A stretch of 64,000 bases of DNA, taken from the NCBI RefSeq assembly GCF_029269835.1, contig NZ_JARJBB010000006.1, positions 186,001 to 250,000 of the forward strand. The letters run 5' to 3'. A program made the translations under genes and the position numbers. A model generated the notes under the pieces. That model ran no database searches. It was given only the letters and a program-made list of their open reading frames with translations, and was not told the DNA's origin. Below are positions 1-9,920 of the stretch, piece by piece. The stretch is from Streptomyces tropicalis (lineage in GTDB: Bacteria > Actinomycetota > Actinomycetes > Streptomycetales > Streptomycetaceae). How positions within the stretch are numbered: the first letter of the stretch is position 1; each line of letters starts with the position of its first letter.

Positions 1-29
1 CGGGGGCCCGGGGTGGGTGCGGGCGGGGG

Positions 30-596
30 TCAGACGGTGCGGGCCTGGCTGGGGGTGGTGCGGACGAAGGCTCCGTTGCTCCAGCGCCAGGAGGCGGTGT
101 CCTTGAGGTCGGGGCAGCAACTCGGCACGTCGGGCGAGGAGTAGCCGAGCAGGGTGGCGGTGACGGCTCCGGCGTGGAGGGTGAAGTCGGTCACGGTGAG
201 CCGGTCCTTGGGGTCGACGAGGGTGGCGACGACGCGGGGTGCGGTGGTGTCGGCGGCCCGGGTGAGGACGTAGACGGCGTCGGGCGGGGTGCCCATGGAG
301 GCGTCGCAGTGGACGACGGCGACGGTTTCGGGGCGGCCGTCGCCGTCGAGGTCTCCGGCGGCTTTCTTCGCCACGACGGCTTTCACGGGGCCGCAGGTGA
401 TCGGGAAGGTCACGCCGGCGGTGGAGGGCGGTGTGGCGGGGGCGGTCCGGGTGCCGGTGGCCTGGGCGGCGGTCGCGGGGCTCGGCTGGAGGAGCGAGCT
501 GAGGGCGACCACGCCGGCGACGGCGGTGGCGGTGGCCATCCAGTGGAGGGGGCGGGTGTCCGTGTGGGCCAGTTCCGGAACGGCGGAGGGCTGCAC
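30..596 (-). CDS. Small secreted protein with a DxDGDG segment
   Basis: Predicted exported protein of about 188 residues. I chose the GTG at 594-596 because AGGAG lies nine bases upstream of it. An in-frame ATG at 639-641 would add 15 residues but has no better ribosome site. An N-terminal signal peptide is visible: a hydrophobic stretch around TATAVAGVVALSSLL followed by an ATAAQA-like cleavage region. The mature part has one DLDGDGRPETVAVV segment, typical of FG-GAP/VCBS or calcium-binding repeats, and Cys residues near both ends (ITCGP, SCCP) that could form disulfides. No enzymatic family is recognised. It is probably a cell-surface or secreted protein of unknown role. Confidence 0.6.
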   Translation of the reverse strand: MQPSAVPELAHTDTRPLHWMATATAVAGVVALSSLLQPSPATAAQATGTRTAPATPPSTAGVTFPITCGPVKAVVAKKAAGDLDGDGRPETVAVVHCDASMGTPPDAVYVLTRAADTTAPRVVATLVDPKDRLTVTDFTLHAGAVTATLLGYSSPDVPSCCPDLKDTASWRWSNGAFVRTTPSQARTV

Positions 597-922
597 GAGG
601 AGTTTCTCCTGTGAGGGCTGTGCCGGTGGGGTGGCAAGCATCGTGCCACACGTCACAGTGGCGGGGAACCGGGGGGTGGGTTCTCGCCGCGGTTGAGCTG
701 GGCCGGGGTGTCCCGGGGGGGGGCTGCCGGGCGTCCTTCCGGTGCGGCGGCTCCGGGTCCCGGGGGTCCGGCCTCCGCTTGGGCGGTCCGGGCCGGGTGC
801 GGTCCGCTTCCGGTGGCGCGGGGTCGTGGTGGGGGGCAACGCGGAGGCGCCGTGGTGCAGTTCCCCGGTGGGTCGGGGAACTGCACCACGGCGCCTCGTC
901 GTTGTGCGGGCCGGGGGGCGGG
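597..922. other. Gene-free stretch between trmI and the secreted protein
   Basis: This 326-base gap between two leftward genes holds the long hairpin at 844-897 listed separately. The part near 600-650 should carry the promoter of the secreted protein. I see no coding frame with a ribosome site and no further repeats. Confidence 0.5.
844..897. terminator. 23-bp perfect hairpin downstream of trmI
   Basis: Arms 844-866 and 875-897 are perfectly complementary over 23 bp, with an eight-base loop. The hairpin begins 26 bases beyond the trmI stop codon. No T-run follows in either direction, which is common for Streptomyces terminators. It is unusually long for a simple terminator. Confidence 0.75.
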
Positions 923-1825
923 TCAGCGGCCGGCGCCTCCGTCGGCGTTGGGGCCTTCGTAGTCCTCGCCGTAGGCGCCCTTGGCGGGGCGGCGGCGGCG
1001 CATGGGGGGCTCGACGCCGTCGGCCAGGCGGCGGGCGGTGAGCAGGAAGCCGGTGTGGCCGATCATGCGGTGGTCGGGGCGGACGGCGAGGCCCTCGATG
1101 TGCCAGTTGCGGATCATCGTCTCCCAGGCGGTCGGCTCGTTGAAGCAGCCGATCTCGCGGATGGACTCCACGGTCCGGGCGAGCTGGGTGGTGGTGGCGA
1201 CGTAGCAGCAGAGGATGCCGCCGGGCACGAGGGCCTTGGAGACGGCCTCGAGGCATTCCCAGGGGGCGAGCATGTCGAGGATGACGCGGTCGACGTCGGT
1301 GTCGGACAGGTTGTCCTGGAGGTCGCCGACGGTGAGCTGCCAGGCGGGGTGGGGGCCGCCGAAGTAGCGCTCGACGTTGGCCTGGGCGATCTCGGCGAAG
1401 TCGGCGCGGCGCTCGTAGCTGTGCAGCATGCCCTGGTCGCCGATGGCGCGCAGCAGGAAGCTGCTGAGGGAGCCGGAGCCGACGCCGGCCTCGACGACGC
1501 GTGCGCCGGGGAAGATGTCGGCGAAGGCGAGGATCTGCCCTGCGTCCTTCGGGTAGACGACGGCCGCCCCGCGGGGCATGGACAGGACGTAGTCGGGGAG
1601 CAGGGGGCGCAGCGCGAGGTAGGCGACGTTTCCGGTGGTGCGGACAACGCTGCCCTCGGGTGCGCCGATCAGTTCGTCGTGCGGGAAGGAGCCCTTGTGG
1701 GTGTGGAAGTTCTTCCCGGCTTCGAGCGTGAACGTGTAGTGGCGGCCCTTGGGGTCGGTCAGCTGTACCTGGTCCCCGACCTTGAAGGGCCCGCGACGGC
1801 GGGCGGCACCGGTCGGTTCGGACAT
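923..1825 (-). CDS. trmI: tRNA (adenine(58)-N1)-methyltransferase TrmI
   Basis: SAM-dependent enzyme that methylates N1 of A58 in the T-loop of tRNAs; bacterial TrmI acts as a homotetramer. The 300-residue product has the expected layout. A small N-terminal beta domain (GPFKVGDQVQLTDPKG) is followed by a Rossmann methyltransferase domain whose SAM motif VVEAGVGSGSLSSFLLR lies near residue 110, and an acidic motif I/II region (SYERRADFAEIAQANVERY). DRVILDMLAPWECL matches the catalytic D-x-x-x-P motif. ATG start at 1825. In many actinobacteria this gene sits near the proteasome/Pup genes, which would lie left of this window. Confidence 0.93.
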   Translation of the reverse strand: MSEPTGAARRRGPFKVGDQVQLTDPKGRHYTFTLEAGKNFHTHKGSFPHDELIGAPEGSVVRTTGNVAYLALRPLLPDYVLSMPRGAAVVYPKDAGQILAFADIFPGARVVEAGVGSGSLSSFLLRAIGDQGMLHSYERRADFAEIAQANVERYFGGPHPAWQLTVGDLQDNLSDTDVDRVILDMLAPWECLEAVSKALVPGGILCCYVATTTQLARTVESIREIGCFNEPTAWETMIRNWHIEGLAVRPDHRMIGHTGFLLTARRLADGVEPPMRRRRPAKGAYGEDYEGPNADGGAGR

Positions 1826-1924
1826 GTGACCAGCCTACCGGTCCCGGGGAGGGGTGCCGACCATGGCCGGGGGGCGGGGTGGGCGGTGTGCGGGGCGGGG
1901 TGGTGGTGGGGCCGGGGGTGGTGG

Positions 1925-3388
1925 TCAGGTGGCGGCGGAGGGGCGGGCCATGGCCTTCACGAAGGCGCGTTCGACGTCGGCGGCGGAGAGGACGCCGTAG
2001 ATCTCGCCGGTTTCCTCCACGACGAGGTATTCGCTGGCGGGGGCGGCGCGGAGGGCGTCTAGGAGGTCCTCGCCGGCGAGCTCGGCGGAGACGCGCATGC
2101 CGTCGGTGAGGTCCTGGGCGAGTTCGCTGGCGAGGACCCAGGGGCGGCGGTGGGCGGGGACGTCGGCGATGGCGGCTTCGCGGACCAGGGAGAGGGGTGT
2201 GCCGTGGCCGTCGACGACGACGAGGGCGCGGGCGCCCGCGTCGTTGGCGCGACGCAGGGCCTCGGCGAGGGAGGTGCCGGTCTCGACGGGGACGGCGCGG
2301 CGGGTGAGGGTGCGGGCGCGGAGTTCGGGGAGGTGTTCGCGCAGGCGTGCCATGCGCAGGCTGTTGCCGGCGCCGGTCCAGATGATGGCGGCGAGGATCG
2401 CGGCGAGGAGGGCGTCGGTGACGGTGTCCATGCCGACGCTGTCCTCGGCGGTGGCGCCGAGGGTGCCGGACTGGGTGAGCAGGGGCAGTCCGATGAGGAC
2501 GGAGACGGCGAGGGCGCGGCCGACCCAGGCGGCGGCGACGGTGCCGCTCATGGGGCGGCCGGTGATCTTCCAGACGACGGCGCGGAGCATGCGGCCGCCG
2601 TCGAGGGGGAGGCCGGGCAGCAGGTTGAAGGCGGCGACGATGAGGTTGGAGACCATCAGGCCGGCGAGGAGGACGCCGGGGACGGTGCCGCGCTGGACCG
2701 GGAGCAGGGCGAGGTAGAAGAGGCCGGCGAGGACCAGGGACAGCAGGGGGCCGACGAAGGCGAGGACGAATTCGCGGCCGGGGGTCTCGGCTTCCTTCTC
2801 GATCTCGGAGACGCCGCCGAAGAACTGCAGTTGGATGCGGCGGACCGGGAGTTTGAAGCGGAGGGCGGCGACGGTGTGGGCGAGTTCGTGGACGAGGACG
2901 GAGGCGTAGAAGGCGATGGCGAAGAAGAGGGAGACGAGGTAGCGCAGGGCGCCCAGTTCGGGCAGGACGCGGTCGAGCTGTCCGCCGAAGACCCAGGTGA
3001 TGAGGGCGGCGACGAGGAACCAGCTGGGGGCGACGTAGACGGGGACGCCGAAGGGGCGGCCCATGAGGAGTCCGCCGCCGGGTTCGCGGGGGCGTCGGGG
3101 CGGGGGGCCGGGGCGGAGGCCGGAGTGGGCGGCGGCGCGGTCGGGGTGGGTGTCGTGCGGGGGCCCGGCGGGGCCGGGGGTGGTGCGGGGGCCGTCGTCG
3201 GGGGTGGCTGCGGTCTCCGGGGCGGGGGCGCCGGTGTCCTGGGGGCCGGGGGCCGGTGTGCCGGGTCCGTCGTGGGGGGCCGGGTCGGGGTGCGGGGGGC
3301 CGGCGGCCGGGGCCGTGGGGCCCGTGGGCTGCTCGGCCGGCTCCTCGCTGCCGGACCGCGGCTGTCCGCTGCCGCCGCTCACGTCCAC
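1925..3388 (-). CDS. Site-2 protease family protein (M50) with CBS domains
   Basis: Membrane-embedded zinc metalloprotease of the M50/Rip type, which cleaves transmembrane substrates such as anti-sigma factors. The first roughly 105 residues are Pro/Gly-rich and probably disordered. The membrane domain carries the zinc motif HELAH (in VLVHELAHTVAALRF) and the second motif NLLPGLPLDGGRML, so both metal-ligand segments are intact. The C-terminal third resembles a CBS pair (SLAEALRRANDAGARALVVVDG and EYLVVEETGEIYGVLSAADVERAF). I used the GTG at 3388 with GAGGGG just upstream. A start at MGRPFGVPVYVAPSW would remove only the Pro-rich extension. It lies 99 bp upstream of trmI on the same strand and is divergent from the RecB-like nuclease. 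Confidence 0.88.
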   Translation of the reverse strand: MDVSGGSGQPRSGSEEPAEQPTGPTAPAAGPPHPDPAPHDGPGTPAPGPQDTGAPAPETAATPDDGPRTTPGPAGPPHDTHPDRAAAHSGLRPGPPPRRPREPGGGLLMGRPFGVPVYVAPSWFLVAALITWVFGGQLDRVLPELGALRYLVSLFFAIAFYASVLVHELAHTVAALRFKLPVRRIQLQFFGGVSEIEKEAETPGREFVLAFVGPLLSLVLAGLFYLALLPVQRGTVPGVLLAGLMVSNLIVAAFNLLPGLPLDGGRMLRAVVWKITGRPMSGTVAAAWVGRALAVSVLIGLPLLTQSGTLGATAEDSVGMDTVTDALLAAILAAIIWTGAGNSLRMARLREHLPELRARTLTRRAVPVETGTSLAEALRRANDAGARALVVVDGHGTPLSLVREAAIADVPAHRRPWVLASELAQDLTDGMRVSAELAGEDLLDALRAAPASEYLVVEETGEIYGVLSAADVERAFVKAMARPSAAT

Positions 3389-3631
3389 GGTGTCCCCTCG
3401 TTCGAAGCGTCTCCCGTGCCTGACGGCCGGAAGGTCTCGGGTCGATGGTATGCGGCCGTGGCGAACGGTTCCGCCTCGGCACCCCCCGGTGTTCGTGCGG
3501 TGTGTGGGGGGCGTGTGAGGAGCGGGTGTGCGGTGCGGCGGCGGGGATGCGGGCCGCGGGGTCCGCCGGGGATGGCGTGGGCGGTGCGGGCCTGTGGGTC
3601 ACTGTCAGTGGTGGGCCGTATGGTCTGTGGC

Positions 3632-4621
<990 letters not shown>

Positions 4622-4635
4622 CGAAGGAGACTTAC

Positions 4636-5307
4636 GTGGCCATCCGTGTCCTACTGGTCGACGACCAGCCGCTGTTGCGCACCGGGTTCCGGATGATTCT
4701 GGAGGCGGAGCAGGACCTCGCGGTCGTGGGTGAGGCCGGGGACGGCCTCCAGGCGCTGGACCAGGTGCGTGCGTTGCAGCCCGATGTGGTGCTGATGGAC
4801 ATCCGTATGCCGCGGATGGACGGGGTGGAGGCGACGCGGCAGATCACCGGGCCGGGCCGGGACGGTCCGGCGAAGGTGCTGGTGCTGACGACGTTCGACC
4901 TCGACGAGTACGTGGTGGAGGCGCTGCGGGCGGGGGCGAGCGGTTTCCTGCTGAAGGACGCGCCCGCGCACGAGCTGGTGCAGGCGATCCGGGTGGTGGC
5001 GGGGGGTGAGGCGATGCTGGCGCCGAGCATCACGCGGCGGCTGCTGGACAAGTACGCGACGCATCTGCCGTCCGGGGAGGAGCCGGTTCCGGACGCGCTG
5101 CACACGCTCACGGAGCGTGAGGTGGAGGTACTGAAGCTGGTGGCGCGGGGGTTGTCCAATGCGGAGATCGCGGCGGACCTGTTCGTGAGTGAGACCACCG
5201 TGAAGACGCATGTGGGGCATGTGCTGACGAAGTTGGGTCTGCGGGACCGGGTGCAGGCTGCGGTGTACGCGTACGAGAGCGGTCTGGTGCGTCCGGGGGC
5301 GCAGTAG
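4636..5307 (+). CDS. Response regulator, NarL/LuxR type
   Basis: Two-component transcription factor of 223 residues. The receiver domain occupies roughly residues 1-120 and has the acidic pair VDDQP, phospho-acceptor Asp55 (VVLMDIRMPRMDG), the switch Thr (VLTTFD) and Lys (FLLKDAPAHEL). A LuxR-type helix-turn-helix lies at the C-terminus (LTEREVEVLKLVARGLSNAEIA, FVSETTVKTHVGHVL). GTG start at 4636 with GAAGGAGA upstream. No histidine kinase gene is adjacent, so it is an orphan within this window. It is followed by a convergent solute-binding lipoprotein gene. Confidence 0.94.
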   Translation: MAIRVLLVDDQPLLRTGFRMILEAEQDLAVVGEAGDGLQALDQVRALQPDVVLMDIRMPRMDGVEATRQITGPGRDGPAKVLVLTTFDLDEYVVEALRAGASGFLLKDAPAHELVQAIRVVAGGEAMLAPSITRRLLDKYATHLPSGEEPVPDALHTLTEREVEVLKLVARGLSNAEIAADLFVSETTVKTHVGHVLTKLGLRDRVQAAVYAYESGLVRPGAQ

Positions 5308-5329
5308 GGACCGGTTTCGGGGGTGTGGG

Positions 5330-5363
5330 CGCCCTCCCGCCGGCCGGTGCCGGTGGGAGGGCG
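5330..5363. terminator. Bidirectional terminator between convergent genes
   Basis: The arms, CGCCCTCCC... and ...GGGAGGGCG, form a stem of about 15 bp with one G-T pair. The hairpin lies between the convergent response-regulator stop (5307) and the lipoprotein stop (5382). Confidence 0.7.
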
Positions 5364-5381
5364 TCGTCGTCCGCGGTGGGG

Positions 5382-6956
5382 TCAGCTCTTGCTGAGTTCC
5401 CAGAAGCGGAAGACCGTGGAGGCGTCCAGGCAGTATTCGAGGCCGTAGACGCCGTCGCGGACGACGGCGTACTGCTTGGCCTGCCACACCGGCAGGACGG
5501 GGAGCTGGGCGGCGACGATGTTCTGCAGGCGCGCGAATTCCTCACCGGTGGCGGCGCGGTCGCTCTGGGCGGCGGTGCGCGGGATGAGGGTGCCGGTGAT
5601 GGTGGTGTTGGCGTAGTGGTTGCCGAGGACGTTGCCCTTGCCGAAGAACGGGGCGGTGAAGTTGTCGGCGTCGGGGTAGTCCGGGACCCAGCCCTTGACG
5701 TAGACGCCGTACTTGCCCTGGGCGATGTCCTTCTCGTACTGGTCGAAGGGCACGGAGCGCACGTCGGCGTGGAAGAGTCCGGCGGCGTTGAGCTGGGCGG
5801 CGATGGCCTTCAGTTCCTGGTCGGTGGCGGGGCCGTAGCGGGAGGGGGTGGACCAGAGGGTGAGTTTCACCGGGGTGGTGATGCCGTCGGCGCGCAGGGC
5901 TGCGGCCGCCTTGGCCCGGGAGGGCCGGGCACCGTAGGTGTCGAAGAAGGCGGTGTTGTGGCCGGCGATGCCGGCCGGGATGACCGAGTACAGCGGGGTG
6001 GCCGTGTCCTGGTAGACCTGCCGGATCAGGGCGTCGCGGTCGAGGAGGTAGGCGATGGCCTTGCGGACGCCGAGTTTCCCGGTGACGGGGTCGTCCATGT
6101 TGAAGACGAGGTGCTGGACTTCGGCGCTGGTGCCCTCGATGACGTCGACGCCCTTGTTGTCGTCCTGCTGCTCGATGCCGTTGATGTCGCCGGCGGTCAG
6201 GCCGCGGTAGGCGACGTCGACCTTGCCGGCGAGGACGTCGCGCTTGAGGGCGCTCTGGTCGCCGTGGAAGAACTTCACGGCGATGCCGGTGTTCTTCACC
6301 CGGGCGGTGCCACGGTAGTTCTTGTTGACGGAGAAGACGGCCTGGTCCTTGTCGAGGGAGTCCAGGGTGTAGGGGCCGGAGCCGACGGCGTGGCCGTCCT
6401 TGCGCAGTCCGCGGGCGTCGTACTGGCGGTGGTCGACGATGGATCCGGCGCCGGAGGCTATTTTGCTGGGGAAGGTGGCGTCGGGGACCTTCAGGTGGAA
6501 GACGACGGTCCGGGTGTCGGGTGTGTCGACCCGGTCGAGCATGGGGAACATGATGGCCGGTCCGGCGGGGTCGGCGATGCCCAGCATGCGGTCGAAGGAG
6601 AACTTGACGTCCTGTGCGGTGAGCGGGTCGCCGTTGCTGAAGGTGAGGCCGTCCTTGAGCGTGCACCGGTAGACCTGGGCCCGGGTGTCCGTGAAGGAGC
6701 AGCTCTTCGCGGCTTCCGGCTGCGGCTCGGTGCCTCCCTTGGGGAAGCTGAGCAGTGACTGGAAGACGTTGTCGAAGAGGAGCCAGGAGCCGGGGTCGTA
6801 GCCGGAGGCCGGGTCGGTGGCGAGGATGTCGTCGGACATGCCGACGACCAGGTGGGATCCGCCGCTCGCGGATCCGCCGTCGTCGGAGCCGCATCCGGTC
6901 AACAGGCCGGAGGCCAGTCCCGCCACGATGGGCAGGACCGGCCACTGGTTGCGCAT
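5382..6956 (-). CDS. ABC transporter substrate-binding lipoprotein (family 5), copy A
   Basis: Extracellular solute-binding protein of SBP family 5 (peptide/nickel/opine type), 524 residues. The N-terminus MRNQWPVLPIVAGLASGLLTGC ends in lipobox LTGC, so the protein should be lipid-anchored outside the membrane. Family signatures follow, for example YRCTLKDGLTFSNGDPLTAQDVKFSFDRML near residue 120 and the closing repeat around LPVLPVWQAKQYAVV. I chose ATG 6956; a GTG two codons upstream is also possible. It is a close paralogue of the gene directly upstream (7053-8657). No permease or ATPase genes lie in the window, so its transporter partner and ligand are unknown. Confidence 0.9.
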   Translation of the reverse strand: MRNQWPVLPIVAGLASGLLTGCGSDDGGSASGGSHLVVGMSDDILATDPASGYDPGSWLLFDNVFQSLLSFPKGGTEPQPEAAKSCSFTDTRAQVYRCTLKDGLTFSNGDPLTAQDVKFSFDRMLGIADPAGPAIMFPMLDRVDTPDTRTVVFHLKVPDATFPSKIASGAGSIVDHRQYDARGLRKDGHAVGSGPYTLDSLDKDQAVFSVNKNYRGTARVKNTGIAVKFFHGDQSALKRDVLAGKVDVAYRGLTAGDINGIEQQDDNKGVDVIEGTSAEVQHLVFNMDDPVTGKLGVRKAIAYLLDRDALIRQVYQDTATPLYSVIPAGIAGHNTAFFDTYGARPSRAKAAAALRADGITTPVKLTLWSTPSRYGPATDQELKAIAAQLNAAGLFHADVRSVPFDQYEKDIAQGKYGVYVKGWVPDYPDADNFTAPFFGKGNVLGNHYANTTITGTLIPRTAAQSDRAATGEEFARLQNIVAAQLPVLPVWQAKQYAVVRDGVYGLEYCLDASTVFRFWELSKS

Positions 6957-6993
6957 GTTCACTGCATGTGCCTTGTCTTCGGTTTTCGGAAGC

Positions 6994-7044
6994 CCGGGGG
7001 CAGTCCCGTGCCCCCGGACGAGGGCCCCTACCGGCAGGGCCCTC
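6994..7044. terminator. Two hairpins between the tandem lipoprotein genes
   Basis: Hairpin one has arms 6994-7002 and 7009-7017 (CCGGGGGCA type, 9 bp). Hairpin two has arms 7020-7027 and 7037-7044 (GAGGGCCC/GGGCCCTC). They fill most of the 96-base gap and could terminate, attenuate or process the transcript between the two paralogues. Confidence 0.55.
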
Positions 7045-7052
7045 AAAAACCG

Positions 7053-8657
7053 TTAGCTTTTCACACCGCGGCCGAGCTCCCACAGCTGCAGGGTCGAGGT
7101 GGAGTTGATGGCATAGGCGGTGCCGGTGATGTCGTCGCGGGCGGCGACGTACTGCTTGCCCTGCCACAGCGGCAGGATCGGCACGTCGTTGGCGACGATG
7201 TCCTGGATGGACGTGAGGCTGTTCGCGGCGGCGAGCCGGTCGGCCTGGCGGCGGGACTGCGGGATGAGGGTGTTGCGGATCTCGCTGTTGGTGTACGGCG
7301 AGTTGAGGGTGTTGTCCTTGTCGAGGAAGGGCGCGAGGTAGTTGTCGGCGTCGGGGAAGTCGGGGAACCAGCCCATGCCGTAGACCTCGTAGGAACCCTT
7401 CTGCTCGGCGGGGCGGAAGGCCGCCCAGGGGGCGCCCTGGATGGCGACGTCGAACAGGCCGCTGGAGTTCAGCTGCTGCTGGAGGACCTCGAACTCCTTC
7501 TTGGTGGCCGAGCCGTAGTGGTCGGTCGTGTAGTGCAGGGTGAGCTTCACCGGGGTGGTGATGCCGCCCTTGGCGAGCAGCGCCTTGGCCTTGGAGACGC
7601 TGGGGTCGCCGTACTTGTTGAAGAAGGAGTTGGAGTGGCCGGTGACGGTGGCCGGGACGAGCGAGTACAGCGGCTCGGCCTGGGTGCCGTAGACCTTGCC
7701 GGCGAGTGCGCCGCGGTCGACGAGCTGGGCGATGGCCTGGCGGACGGCGCGGCTCTTGACCGCGGGGGCGCTGGTGTTGAAGGCCAGGTAGCGGATCTCC
7801 AGGCCGGGCATCTCGACGAGGTCGACGTTGCCGTCGGCGGCGTTGGAGAGCTTCTGGATCTGCTCCGGCGACATGGTGCGCGTCATGACGTCGATGTCGC
7901 CCTTGGCGAGCGCGGCGCCCATGGCGTCGGCGTCGGCGAAGGAGCGCATCCGGACCTTGTCGTTGTTGAGCTCCACCGTGCCCTTGTAGTTGGGGTTCTT
8001 GGTGAAGACGGCATCGACGAGTTCGTTGTTCTTGACATCGGCCTTCATGGTGTACGGGCCGGAGCCGTCCACCTGGAAGCCGTTGCGGAGGCTGCCCTTC
8101 GCGTAGTTCTTGGGGTCGACGATGCCCGCGACGGGCGTCGACAGCTTGAACGGGAAGGTGGCGTCGGCGGTCTTCAGGTGGAAGATGACCTGGCGGTCGC
8201 CCTGGGTCTCGACGGTGTCGACGGTGGAGAGCAGCGCGAAGACGCCGCTGTCGGCCTTCAGGGAGAGGGCGCGGTCGATGGAGTACTTCACGTCGGCCGC
8301 GGTGACGGGGTCGCCGTTGGCGAACTTCAGGCCGTCGCGGAGGGTGCAGGCGTAGCGCTCGTTGCCGCTGTCGGTGAAGCCGCACTGCTCGGCGGCCTCG
8401 GGGACGGGGTCGCCGTCGCCCTTGGGCTGGGTCATCAGGGTCTGCACGGTCTGGCGCAGGATGTTCCAGCTGCCGACGTCGTAGGCGTACGCCGGGTCGA
8501 GGGGCGCGGGGGCGTCCTTCGAGGCCGTGAACCGGTCCGTGGTGCCGACGACGATGGCGTCGCCGCTGTTGCCGCTGCTGCCGGACCCGCCGCAGGCGGC
8601 GAGAACGGGCGCGAGCAGACCGACGACGGCCGGCAGCACCAAAGTCTTGCGGTTCAT
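7053..8657 (-). CDS. ABC transporter substrate-binding lipoprotein (family 5), copy B
   Basis: Second SBP family 5 lipoprotein, 534 residues. The signal sequence MNRKTLVLPAVVGLLAPVLAAC ends in lipobox LAAC. It is similar to copy A along its whole length: YACTLRDGLKFANGDPVTAADVKYSIDRAL, GSGPYTMKADV and a C-terminal VPILPLWQGKQYVAARDD. The start ATG 8657 has GGAG upstream. The pair looks like a tandem duplication that has diverged, with the promoter expected in the 419-base gap upstream. The ligand is unknown; oligopeptides are the usual substrates of this family in Streptomyces. Confidence 0.92.
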   Translation of the reverse strand: MNRKTLVLPAVVGLLAPVLAACGGSGSSGNSGDAIVVGTTDRFTASKDAPAPLDPAYAYDVGSWNILRQTVQTLMTQPKGDGDPVPEAAEQCGFTDSGNERYACTLRDGLKFANGDPVTAADVKYSIDRALSLKADSGVFALLSTVDTVETQGDRQVIFHLKTADATFPFKLSTPVAGIVDPKNYAKGSLRNGFQVDGSGPYTMKADVKNNELVDAVFTKNPNYKGTVELNNDKVRMRSFADADAMGAALAKGDIDVMTRTMSPEQIQKLSNAADGNVDLVEMPGLEIRYLAFNTSAPAVKSRAVRQAIAQLVDRGALAGKVYGTQAEPLYSLVPATVTGHSNSFFNKYGDPSVSKAKALLAKGGITTPVKLTLHYTTDHYGSATKKEFEVLQQQLNSSGLFDVAIQGAPWAAFRPAEQKGSYEVYGMGWFPDFPDADNYLAPFLDKDNTLNSPYTNSEIRNTLIPQSRRQADRLAAANSLTSIQDIVANDVPILPLWQGKQYVAARDDITGTAYAINSTSTLQLWELGRGVKS

Positions 8658-9076
8658 GCTCGAGTTTCTCCAGGGCGTCGGGTCCGTGTATCCGGCATGC
8701 AGGGGTGTCGCGGCGGATCACGGGGGTAACGGCGATGTTCTCGCAACGAGATTAATCCGCCCCCGCAGGAAGGGCTGCCGCCACCGGAGTTGAAAGCCCA
8801 TCACGCTGTGGAGCCGGGTGCGGACGGTCCGGAGAAACGCTCCGCGGAAGGTTTCGTGCAGGGGTCCACCAATCGGGACACAAGGGCACACCTGCGGTGC
8901 CCGAAAGGGCCGGGTGGGCACGGTCCGCCGCCGATGTCGACCCCTGTGCGCGTGGCGAACGTCACAGCGTCAACTCGGTCCGGACGCGCGGGAATTCGAG
9001 CACCGGCAGAATTAATTCATTCCGTCGATCATCTCCGAGTAATGGATCCATTCACAATGCACGCTCGGTGAACGAG
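8658..9076. other. Gene-free upstream region of the lipoprotein pair
   Basis: This 419-base region holds the promoter of the leftward lipoprotein genes. It contains unusually AT-rich patches at about 8735-8755 and 9005-9060, against very GC-rich surroundings. I see no convincing open frame, repeat or strong hairpin. A protein-free spacer with regulatory sites is the simplest reading. Confidence 0.4.
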
Positions 9077-9778
9077 TCAGCGCATTTGTGTCATCAGTCC
9101 GCGCAGAAATGCGAGATCGACCTCTTCGAGCGAGGTGACGACGGTGCGGCGGGGTGCCGGGGCGATGGGCGCGACGGACGGGACGGCGACCACCTGGCAG
9201 CCGGCCGCCTCCGCGGCGGCGACGCCGGTCGCGGTGTCCTCCACCACCGCGCAGCGCGCCGGGTCCGCGCCGAGGCCCGCGGCGGCCAGCAGGTACGGGT
9301 CCGGGTGCGGCTTGGTGCGCGCGACCTCGTCGCCGGCGACGGTCAGGGAGAAGTGCTGCGGGCCGAGCGCGGTGAGCACCCGGTCGATGATGCGCCGGTG
9401 CGAGGCGGAGACGAGGGCGGTGGGGATCTCGTGCTCGGCCAGCTCGGCCAGCAGCCGGGCGGCGCCCGGCATCAGGGGCAGGGCGGTGCCGATCCGGTCC
9501 TCGAAGCCGCGGTTCAGCAGCACCGAGAGGGCGTCGAAGGTGATGTCGGCGCCGGTGGCCTCGATGAGGAAGCCCGCACTGCGGGTCATGGGCCCTCCGA
9601 CGACCACGTGCCGCCAGGAGTCGTCGAGGGCGTGACCGAGGGCGGCGAACACCTCCACCTCGACGTCCCACCAGAAGCCCTCGGTGTCCACCAGGGTGCC
9701 GTCCATGTCGAGGAGCACGGCCTGCAGGGCGGAGCCTTCGGCCGTACGGGTACCGAGCGCGGGAACCGTGCTGGTCAT
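9077..9778 (-). CDS. HAD family hydrolase (phosphatase/phosphoglucomutase-like)
   Basis: Haloacid dehalogenase superfamily phosphatase, 233 residues. Motif I is LLDMDGTLVDTEG, with nucleophile Asp and acid/base Asp. Motif II Ser is in ALVSASHRRIID, motif III Lys in DEVARTKPHPDPYLLAA, and motif IV in CAVVEDTATGVAAAEAAG. The helical cap between motifs I and II is of the C1 type found in beta-phosphoglucomutase-like enzymes. The substrate cannot be deduced. The start ATG 9778 has a near-perfect AAGGAGGTG site. It lies downstream of metH on the same strand, separated by two terminator hairpins. Confidence 0.9.
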   Translation of the reverse strand: MTSTVPALGTRTAEGSALQAVLLDMDGTLVDTEGFWWDVEVEVFAALGHALDDSWRHVVVGGPMTRSAGFLIEATGADITFDALSVLLNRGFEDRIGTALPLMPGAARLLAELAEHEIPTALVSASHRRIIDRVLTALGPQHFSLTVAGDEVARTKPHPDPYLLAAAGLGADPARCAVVEDTATGVAAAEAAGCQVVAVPSVAPIAPAPRRTVVTSLEEVDLAFLRGLMTQMR

Positions 9779-9804
9779 CCGGGCGCACCTCCTTGAGGGA
9801 CGAT

Positions 9805-9835
9805 CAGGCCGGTTCCCGTGCGGGGAACCGGCCTG
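9805..9835 (-). terminator. Terminator hairpin downstream of metH
   Basis: A 13-bp perfect stem, 9805-9817 with 9823-9835, with a five-base loop. It is the second of two hairpins after the metH stop. Confidence 0.65.
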
Positions 9836-9887
9836 CAGTGGACCGACCAGTGTACGTCGTGGGCGTGCGAAACGCCTCGTGCAATCG

Positions 9888-9912
9888 CCGGCGGGCGCCG
9901 GGCGCCCGCCGG
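9888..9912 (-). terminator. Terminator hairpin adjacent to metH stop
   Basis: The 12-base arms CCGGCGGGCGCC (9888-9899) and GGCGCCCGCCGG (9901-9912) are perfectly complementary, with a minimal loop. The hairpin begins eight bases beyond the metH stop. Confidence 0.7.
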
Positions 9913-9920
9913 AGCGCAGG

